Below are positions 58,969 to 64,000 of a stretch of DNA of 64,000 nucleotides, piece by piece. Origin of the DNA: JAHEEL01 sp963836085 (GTDB lineage Bacteria > Actinomycetota > Acidimicrobiia > Spongiisociales > UBA5794); contig CAWIHT010000018.1 of the NCBI GenBank assembly GCA_963836085.1, positions 17,951-81,950 of the forward strand, given 5' to 3'. Positions within the stretch are counted from its first letter, which is position 1. Every line of letters starts with the position of its first letter. The position numbers and the translations under genes are program-made. Under the pieces are notes generated by a model. That model was not told where the DNA came from, searched no databases, and saw only the letters and a program-made list of their open reading frames with translations.

Positions 58969-59730
58969 ATGGTCTCGAAAGTCCAGGTGACGGACGCTGA
59001 GTTCAGTCGCCTCAAGCTGTACAACTGGGGGATGGGCGGTCTGCACCTGCTTCAGGCCATCCTGATCCTGGTCCTTGCCACCGACTTCACCCTGCCGGTG
59101 ACCGGTGCGTTCCCCGAAGGTCCTCCGGGGACCCCTGCCGAGACGGTCACGCTGTTCGAGTTCTCGATCGCGTGGGGCGTGGCGACGTTCCTCTTCCTGT
59201 CAGCGCTGTTCCACTTCATCGTGGCGAGTGTCGGATCCGGCCGGTATCGCGATCAGCTATCGCGGGGCCAGAACCAGTTCCGTTGGATCGAGTACTCCCT
59301 GTCGTCGTCGGTGATGATCATCCTCATCGCCATGCTGCCGGGGATCTCCGACATCGCGGCGCTGATCGCGCTGTTCGGCGTCAACGCAGGAATGATCTTC
59401 TTCGGGTCGGTCCAGGAGCGGTATGAAGCACCGGGCGGTTCGCTGTGGCCGTTCTGGCTTGGCTGCGTCCTCGGGGTCGTGCCGTGGGTCGCCATCGGCT
59501 TCTACCTCGTCTCGCCCGGCAGCGATGCGCAGCCTCCCGGGTTCGTCTACGGGATTTTCGTTTCGCTCTTCCTGTTCTTCAACACGTTCGCGATCACCCA
59601 GTTGTTGCAGTACAAGCAGGTCGGACGCTGGCGCAACTACCTGACGGGCGAGCGCACGTACATCCTGCTGAGCCTTCTGGCCAAGAGCGCACTCGCGTGG
59701 CAGGTCTTCGCCGGGACGCTGGCTCCCTAG
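58969..59730 (+). CDS. Heliorhodopsin
   Basis: 253 aa, seven predicted membrane helices. The retinal lysine is K239 in SLLAKSALAWQVFAGTL, in the last helix. The counterion is E108 in FRWIEYSLSSSVM. H26 and H82 correspond to the two conserved histidines of the inner cavity. Heliorhodopsins are inverted-topology retinal proteins with slow photocycles and no known ion pumping; sensory or regulatory roles have been proposed. No carotenoid cleavage gene is adjacent. It sits 110 nt after the GNAT gene and is convergent with the fasciclin gene, in the same region as the B12-type photoreceptor regulator. Confidence 0.93.
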   Translation: MVSKVQVTDAEFSRLKLYNWGMGGLHLLQAILILVLATDFTLPVTGAFPEGPPGTPAETVTLFEFSIAWGVATFLFLSALFHFIVASVGSGRYRDQLSRGQNQFRWIEYSLSSSVMIILIAMLPGISDIAALIALFGVNAGMIFFGSVQERYEAPGGSLWPFWLGCVLGVVPWVAIGFYLVSPGSDAQPPGFVYGIFVSLFLFFNTFAITQLLQYKQVGRWRNYLTGERTYILLSLLAKSALAWQVFAGTLAP

Positions 59731-59765
59731 GGCAAGCGGTCGAGCGCCGACTGGTTCAAGACGCG

Positions 59766-59801
59766 GAGAAGGGGCCGGCTGACTGGGGCCGGCCCCTTCT
59801 C
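59766..59801. terminator. Bidirectional terminator between heliorhodopsin and fasciclin genes
   Basis: GAGAAGGGGCCGG (59766-59778) pairs perfectly with CCGGCCCCTTCTC (59789-59801), a 13-bp GC-rich stem with a 10-nt loop between convergent genes. T tracts are weak on both sides. Confidence 0.7.
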
Positions 59802-59845
59802 TCCTGTATCCGATGCGGGAGAAAGGGAACCCGCACCGGTGATCG

Positions 59846-60910
59846 TCAGCTCGCCGGGACGAGCACTGCGTCGATGATGTGGACAACGCCGTTGCTGGCC
59901 ATCACGTCGGGGCTGATGACCGTCGCCACGTCGTTGATCACAACGCTTCCGTCGACAACAGCGATCGAGATCGTGTTCTCTTCGAAGAGCGTCGGGACGT
60001 CGACCGGGGCAAGGTCGATGACGTCGGCGGCCAGGAACTCGCCGCTCACCACGTGGTAGAGCAGGATGTTCGCAAGGTCCGGGTTGGCCAGGAGTTCCTC
60101 AGCGGTGATGCCGAGGTCCTCGAGAAGCGCACCGAAGGCTGCGTCGGTCGGGGCGAAGACCGTGAACGGACCTTCACCGTTGAGGGCGTCAACCAGGCCG
60201 GCAGTCTCGAGTGCTGCGAGCAGCACTGTGAACTCGGCCGGGTCACCAGCGGCAGCGCCGGCAACGATCTCGGCGATCGTCGGGTCCATCGCTTCCGTGG
60301 TCGTGGTGGTCGTCGCTTCGGTCGTTGTGGTGGTCTCTTCTTCCATCTCGTCGGCCATCGCTACGCCAAGGGCTTCAGCGACATCCGGCGGAAGGAGCAC
60401 AGCGTCGATGACGTGCACGATGCCGTTGTCGGCGACGAGGTCCGCTGAGACCACGGTCGCTTCATTGATCATGATCTGGCCGTCAACGACGCTGACGTCG
60501 ACTGACTGACCATTGACGGTGGCTACCGAGCTACCGTCGAGGGTGGCGACCAACTGCGAGTCGGCTTCCTGCGGCAACACGTGATAGGTGAGGATGTCGG
60601 CCAGGGCCGGGTTGGCCAGGAGTTCCTCAGCCGTGATGCCGAGTGCTTCGAACGCTGCTTCGAATGCTGCGTCGGTGGGAGCAAGAACCGTGAACGGTCC
60701 TTCGCCTTCGAGGGTCTCGCCGAGGCCGGCTGCGTCGATAGCGGCGATCAGGGTCGAGAACTGGCCCGCTTCGATGGCGAGATCGAGAACTGACGTTTCT
60801 TCCATGACGGGTTCCGTCGTGGTGGTCGTGTCATCGCTGTCGCTGCTGCACGCCGCCACGATCATGGCGAACGCCAGCAGGAGAGCGAGGATTGAGAATC
60901 GCTTCTTCAT
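59846..60910 (-). CDS. Lipoprotein with two fasciclin (FAS1) domains
   Basis: 354 aa from ATG 60910; AAAGGACACC precedes it. Signal peptide MKKRFSILALLLAFAMIVAAC ends in a lipobox, followed by a Thr-rich stretch. FAS1 domain 1 (~40-165) has GPFTVLAPTDAAFEAAF, ILTYHVLPQ and NGIVHVIDAVLLP; domain 2 (~215-350) has GPFTVFAPTDAAFGALL, ILLYHVVSGEF and NGVVHIIDAVLVP. A Thr/Glu linker separates them. FAS1 domains mediate adhesion or binding of small hydrophobic ligands. It is divergent from the B12-type regulator. Confidence 0.94.
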   Translation of the reverse strand: MKKRFSILALLLAFAMIVAACSSDSDDTTTTTEPVMEETSVLDLAIEAGQFSTLIAAIDAAGLGETLEGEGPFTVLAPTDAAFEAAFEALGITAEELLANPALADILTYHVLPQEADSQLVATLDGSSVATVNGQSVDVSVVDGQIMINEATVVSADLVADNGIVHVIDAVLLPPDVAEALGVAMADEMEEETTTTTEATTTTTTEAMDPTIAEIVAGAAAGDPAEFTVLLAALETAGLVDALNGEGPFTVFAPTDAAFGALLEDLGITAEELLANPDLANILLYHVVSGEFLAADVIDLAPVDVPTLFEENTISIAVVDGSVVINDVATVISPDVMASNGVVHIIDAVLVPAS

Positions 60911-60929
60911 GTGATGGTGTCCTTTCAGA

Positions 60930-60942
60930 CTTATTGCTAAAT
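60930..60942 (-). promoter_or_regulatory. Shared motif ATTTAGYRRKAAS upstream of the fasciclin gene
   Basis: ATTTAGCAATAAG on the minus strand, 20 nt upstream of the fasciclin ATG, overlapping the likely -10 region. Confidence 0.45.
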
Positions 60943-61088
60943 CCGCGCTCTGCGGACATGATGTGTACGAAGCAGGTGCGTCGGGTGGATGACGGGTTGA
61001 ACAGATTTGTCCGAATCGCCAGTCGCCGTTCGCCGATCGCCGGAGCGAGACCTCAGCGACGAAGCTTCCGGAAACGGAGCGAATCTGG

Positions 61089-61094
61089 TATCTT
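61089..61094 (+). promoter_or_regulatory. -10 box of the B12-type regulator gene
   Basis: TATCTT followed by 8 nt and ATG 61103, pointing to leaderless transcription. GTATC (61088-61092) and GATAC (61106-61110) form a short inverted repeat around the start. Confidence 0.45.
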
Positions 61095-61104
61095 CCTACT
61101 AAAT
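61092..61104 (-). promoter_or_regulatory. Shared motif ATTTAGYRRKAAS across the start of the B12-type regulator gene
   Basis: ATTTAGTAGGAAG on the minus strand, covering the predicted transcription and translation start; a bound protein would block initiation. Confidence 0.45.
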
Positions 61105-61933
61105 GGATACTGCAGAACCAGACGAGCTGAGCTTGCACGAGGTGGCCGAGATCCTCGACGTGCACTACATGACGGCGTACCGCTACGTGCGCCTCGGCAT
61201 CCTGCCGGCGCGCCGGGAAGGCCGGAGTTGGCGCATCCACCGTTCCGACCTGGACGAGTACCTGGCCAAGGATGTACCGCGAACGCAGCGGGGCGAGGCC
61301 GACTGGGCGGATCGGTTCTTCAATCGCCTGATTGCTGCCGATGAGGCCGGCGCATGGGGTGTGCTCGAGGCCGCCTTCAGTTCCGGCATGACCATCCCCG
61401 AGGCATATCCCGCAGTGCTCTCCCCATCGATGAAACGCATTGGCGAGGAATGGTCGGCAGGGAATATCGATATTGCGACCGAGCACTCCGCCTCCGAAGT
61501 GGCGTCTCGGATCGTCGCTCGCCTGGGGCCCCGTCTCGCACGGCGCGGTGTTCGGCGCGGAACCATCGTGCTCGGATCGACGGCTTCCGAATTGCACTCC
61601 CTGCCGCTCGCCATGGCGACCGACCTCTTCCGTTCCGCACAGTTTGAGGCGATTGATCTCGGCGCCTACCTCCCGCCGGATTCGTTCGCATCGTTCGTTG
61701 AGAAGACCGACGATCTCGTCGCCGTCGGGGTCGGTGTCACAACGCCGGGTCTCGAAGATGAGCTTGGTGAGACACTGGAGGAGCTCCGTGCGGTGACCCA
61801 GGTGCCGATCATCATCGGTGGGGGAGGCGTGGACGAGGAGACGGCGCTCCGCCTCGGCGCCGACGGGTGGGCCGCCACCGGAGAAGCAGCGGTCGCCCTG
61901 GTCGAGACTCTGCTGGATGCCGCACAGGGCTGA
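61103..61933 (+). CDS. HTH and B12-binding-domain regulator, CarH/LitR-like
   Basis: 276 aa. Residues ~8-55 form an excisionase/MerR-type HTH (LSLHEVAEILDVHYMTAYRY with wing REGRSWRIHRSDLDEYL). Residues ~75-150 resemble the four-helix cap, and ~150-276 the cobalamin-binding Rossmann domain. The light-sensing motif W-x9-EH is present: W117 in EEWSAGNIDIATEH with E127-H128. The lower axial ligand is probably H165 in SELHSLP, but the usual glycine of ExHxxG is Pro. CarH and LitR repress photoprotective genes in the dark and release DNA on light. It sits in a region with heliorhodopsin and CFA/DUF1365 genes. Confidence 0.9.
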   Translation: MDTAEPDELSLHEVAEILDVHYMTAYRYVRLGILPARREGRSWRIHRSDLDEYLAKDVPRTQRGEADWADRFFNRLIAADEAGAWGVLEAAFSSGMTIPEAYPAVLSPSMKRIGEEWSAGNIDIATEHSASEVASRIVARLGPRLARRGVRRGTIVLGSTASELHSLPLAMATDLFRSAQFEAIDLGAYLPPDSFASFVEKTDDLVAVGVGVTTPGLEDELGETLEELRAVTQVPIIIGGGGVDEETALRLGADGWAATGEAAVALVETLLDAAQG

Positions 61934-61951
61934 CGAACGCCCGGCGTAGCG

Positions 61952-63178
61952 CTAGGGCGTGATCGACGGATCGCCGAGGACCATGCCGGGCTTGCGGTAG
62001 ACCGCCTGGACTCCGTCGATGCGCCCGCTCCTGAATCCCGCGATGCAGTAGGCCAGGTAGTAGCGCCACATCCGGTAGAACCGATCGTCGAAACGATCTG
62101 ACTGCTCGGCAATCGCGGGCCACGCCGCAACGAATCGCTCATCCCACGCTTCGAGGGTCTTCGCATAGCTGGTCCCGTGGGTCGAAAGGCCGATCCATTC
62201 GAGACCAGCTCCCTCGCCGAGTTGGCGGAGGATCTTGGTCGATGGGAGGGCACCACCGGGGAAGATGTAGGCACGAATGAACTCCTCGCGGCCGATCATC
62301 TGCGTGTGGAGGTCATGATCGATGGTGATCGCCTGGAGGGCTGCGAACCCGCCGGGAACCAGCGATCGGCTGATCACGTCGTAGAGGTCTACCCAGGCCG
62401 CCTCATCGATTGACTCGATCATCTCGATCGAGATGACCCGCTCGTACTCGCCTTCGATGTCCCGGAAATCCTTCAGGAGCACTTCGACCCGGTCGTCGAG
62501 TCCAGCCTTCTCCATCCGGCGGACGACATAGTCGTGCTGCTCTTTCGAGATCGTCACCGCGGTGACCGTGCAGCCAAGTTCTCCGGCCGCGTACTCGGCC
62601 ATCGCGCCCCATCCGCACCCGATCTCGAGGACCCGATCGCCGGGTTGGATACCGGCGCGAGCTGCGATTCGTTCGTACTTCGTCCGCATGGCGGCGTCCA
62701 GATCTCCGCCGTTGGTGAAGATTCCGGAGGAGTAGCTCATCGAGGGATCGAGCCACGTGGCGTAGAACTCGTTGCCGAGGTCGTAGTGCTCGACCATGGT
62801 TCGCACGGCTGACGTGCCGGTGGCACCGCGCAGCCTGTCCCACGCCGTTCGCGAGGTGCGCATCGCCGTCTCCCACCCTGCGCTGTGGCGGCGGCGATCG
62901 TGGTTGTCGGCGGCAAACTCCAGAAGCGTTGCAAGGTCCGGCGTATCCCAAAGGCCGTCGATGTAGGCCTCGGCGAATCCGAGACCGCCGGTCCTCAGGA
63001 CCCGCGAAGCGACAGCGTCGGCATCACGAATATCGATCCAGGCTTCGATGCCAGGCTCCGCACCATTGATATCGGCGTTTGAACCCTCGATCTCGGCATG
63101 GAGGGTTCCGGAGCGCACGAGGCGACGCAAGATTGTCGGGATCGCTGCGGCAGTTCTCAGTCGTGTCGGCTTCGTCAT
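61952..63178 (-). CDS. Cyclopropane-fatty-acyl-phospholipid synthase family protein
   Basis: 408 aa SAM-dependent methyltransferase. An N-terminal lipid-binding part is followed by HYDLGNEFYATWLDPSMSYS, SAM motif VLEIGCGWGAMAEYA, and ERVISIEMIESIDEA. It adds a methylene group to unsaturated acyl chains of membrane phospholipids. It overlaps the DUF1365 gene by 4 nt; this pair is widespread in light- or singlet-oxygen-induced clusters. It is convergent with the regulator, 18 nt apart. Confidence 0.94.
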   Translation of the reverse strand: MTKPTRLRTAAAIPTILRRLVRSGTLHAEIEGSNADINGAEPGIEAWIDIRDADAVASRVLRTGGLGFAEAYIDGLWDTPDLATLLEFAADNHDRRRHSAGWETAMRTSRTAWDRLRGATGTSAVRTMVEHYDLGNEFYATWLDPSMSYSSGIFTNGGDLDAAMRTKYERIAARAGIQPGDRVLEIGCGWGAMAEYAAGELGCTVTAVTISKEQHDYVVRRMEKAGLDDRVEVLLKDFRDIEGEYERVISIEMIESIDEAAWVDLYDVISRSLVPGGFAALQAITIDHDLHTQMIGREEFIRAYIFPGGALPSTKILRQLGEGAGLEWIGLSTHGTSYAKTLEAWDERFVAAWPAIAEQSDRFDDRFYRMWRYYLAYCIAGFRSGRIDGVQAVYRKPGMVLGDPSITP

Positions 63179-63954
63179 GCGGCCATCTTCGTCGAAACGG
63201 AGACGGCGTCAACCGGAGCCGCGGGACGTCTCCGGTAGCGGGCACCCTTGAGCCAGAGTTTGGCGGCCTCCCAGTGGATCGCTCCCATGACCTTGAATGT
63301 GATGAGCGGGTAGCGAACCGTGGCTCCCAGCAACGTCCGGGACGTGAGCGGTAGTCGCTTGCCGGTGAGCGTCGCGGTGAAGACCGTCTCGTCATCGACC
63401 ACGTAGGTGATGGCAACGGACATCCGGTCTCCGGGTTGGCTGATCCGCACCCGGTATCCGCCCTCCACATCGAAGAACGGGGACACGAAAAACTCCTTGC
63501 GGAACCCGTGCCGGTGATGGTCGCTGTCATCCACCTCAACCAGATGCGAGTGGGCTTCGCCGAACGTGTTGTGGATCTCGTACAGGATCCATCGCGGATC
63601 ACCCGCCGTGTCGTCGATGAACCACACGGTCAAGGGATTGAACTCGTAGCCGGCGATCCGCGGCAAGCACAAAAGGCGGATCCTGCCGGGTGGTTCGTCG
63701 AAGCCGGCGCCTGTCAGTTCGTCGGAGATCCAGGTGCGGAGGTCACCACCGTCGCGGCCGCCGTGGTCTTCGTCGTAGAAGCTGATCAGGTTCTTCCGGT
63801 TGTGGGCGAAGAACGTGAGATCGCCGAGATCCTCAAGTTCATCCAGGTCGACAAGCAGAGAGAACAGCCCGTACTGCAGCCGGTGCTCGAACGGCTTGCG
63901 TCGAACGTGGGTCGTCGTGCCCTCGTAGATGGCGGAGTTCGTGACGGGCGTCAT
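63175..63954 (-). CDS. DUF1365 protein
   Basis: 259 aa. MTPVTNSAIYEGTTTHVRRK, FEHRLQYGLFSLLVDLDEL, FLAHNRKN-type segment (FFAHNRKNLISFYD), RIAGYEFNPLTVWFIDD and the His-rich HHRHGFRKEFFVSPF are typical DUF1365. The family has no established activity but is almost always beside CFA synthase and an FAD amine-oxidase-like protein. Start overlaps an upstream frame as ATGA. Confidence 0.92.
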   Translation of the reverse strand: MTPVTNSAIYEGTTTHVRRKPFEHRLQYGLFSLLVDLDELEDLGDLTFFAHNRKNLISFYDEDHGGRDGGDLRTWISDELTGAGFDEPPGRIRLLCLPRIAGYEFNPLTVWFIDDTAGDPRWILYEIHNTFGEAHSHLVEVDDSDHHRHGFRKEFFVSPFFDVEGGYRVRISQPGDRMSVAITYVVDDETVFTATLTGKRLPLTSRTLLGATVRYPLITFKVMGAIHWEAAKLWLKGARYRRRPAAPVDAVSVSTKMAA

Positions 63955-64000
63955 GCCGAGGCCATGCTCGTGATGGGGGCGCTGTGAACCGCAGCCGGAG
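63951..64000 (-). CDS. Possible 3' end of the gene preceding DUF1365 (only ~15 codons visible)
   Basis: A minus-strand frame open to the window edge ends with TGA overlapping the DUF1365 ATG (ATGA); the last residues are HSAPITSMASA. In homologous operons the gene here encodes an FAD-dependent amine-oxidase-like protein, but too little is visible to name it. Confidence 0.4.
   Translation of the reverse strand, partial: PAAVHSAPITSMASA

Noticed and set aside
59846..61597. 583-aa version of the fasciclin protein running back through the B12-type regulator gene
   Set aside because: A typical lipoprotein signal peptide starts at 60910 with its own ribosome binding site; the extension is antisense to a real gene.
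1..64000. tRNA, rRNA or tmRNA genes
   Set aside because: No intergenic space shows a cloverleaf or conserved rRNA segment; the cloverleaf-like folds seen belong to the repeat elements.

Overview
The window is high-GC (by eye about 63-66% G+C), densely coded DNA from a monoderm, most likely an actinomycete. Indicators are a BTAD/AfsR-type regulator, a homodimeric AceE, heliorhodopsin, lipoprotein and sortase genes without outer-membrane genes, and several promoters whose -10 box sits 6-9 nt before the start codon (leaderless mRNAs). A member of Acidimicrobiia from an aquatic lineage would fit, but the class assignment is inference. No rRNA, tRNA or CRISPR array was seen.

Layout. 1-2331: end of a class III aminotransferase, alanine dehydrogenase, universal stress protein. 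2410-6341: DUF4337 membrane protein and PadR regulator, divergent from molybdate transporter modABC. 6359-8584: a fused amino-alcohol kinase / PLP phospho-lyase. 8669-20100: a galactoside locus with an overlapping minus-strand set (GH42, DeoR regulator, galT, galK, galE), divergent from a sugar ABC transporter without its own ATPase and followed by a GH97 glycosidase. 20226-25695: a glycosyltransferase-like protein, DUF427 protein, acyl-CoA dehydrogenase-like protein, TMEM175-like protein and a lipoprotein. 25811-33055: a large BTAD regulator convergent with a TetR-ABC-ABC exporter operon. 33135-35840: aceE.

35933-37539 is an array of nested-hairpin repeats, one of which carries an IS481-family element with a 7-bp target duplication. 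From the right edge of the array starts a 9.23-kb segment present twice in tandem (37536-46763 and 46764-55995). It holds a DUF4395 protein, metX-metY with a leader peptide/attenuator, a hydrolase, a photolyase, an SDR, a DUF4397 surface protein, a class-F-like sortase and a TIGR01777 SDR. The copies are nearly identical except for a sharply divergent tract in the DUF4397 gene, which is also frameshifted in copy 1; the TIGR01777 gene is cut off at the inner junction.

56380-64000: MOSC protein, YbaK-like protein, small proteins, heliorhodopsin, fasciclin lipoprotein, an HTH plus B12-binding regulator of CarH/LitR type, and a cyclopropane-fatty-acid synthase / DUF1365 pair. Photolyase, SDRs, heliorhodopsin, the B12 photoreceptor-like regulator, CFA synthase and DUF1365 together look like a light and photo-oxidative-stress set. 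A 13-nt motif (ATTTAGYRRKAAS) recurs at three of its promoter regions.

The two most notable regulatory observations are a methionine-rich 22-codon leader peptide followed by a GNRA-capped terminator upstream of metY-metX, and the shared motif near the B12-type regulator.
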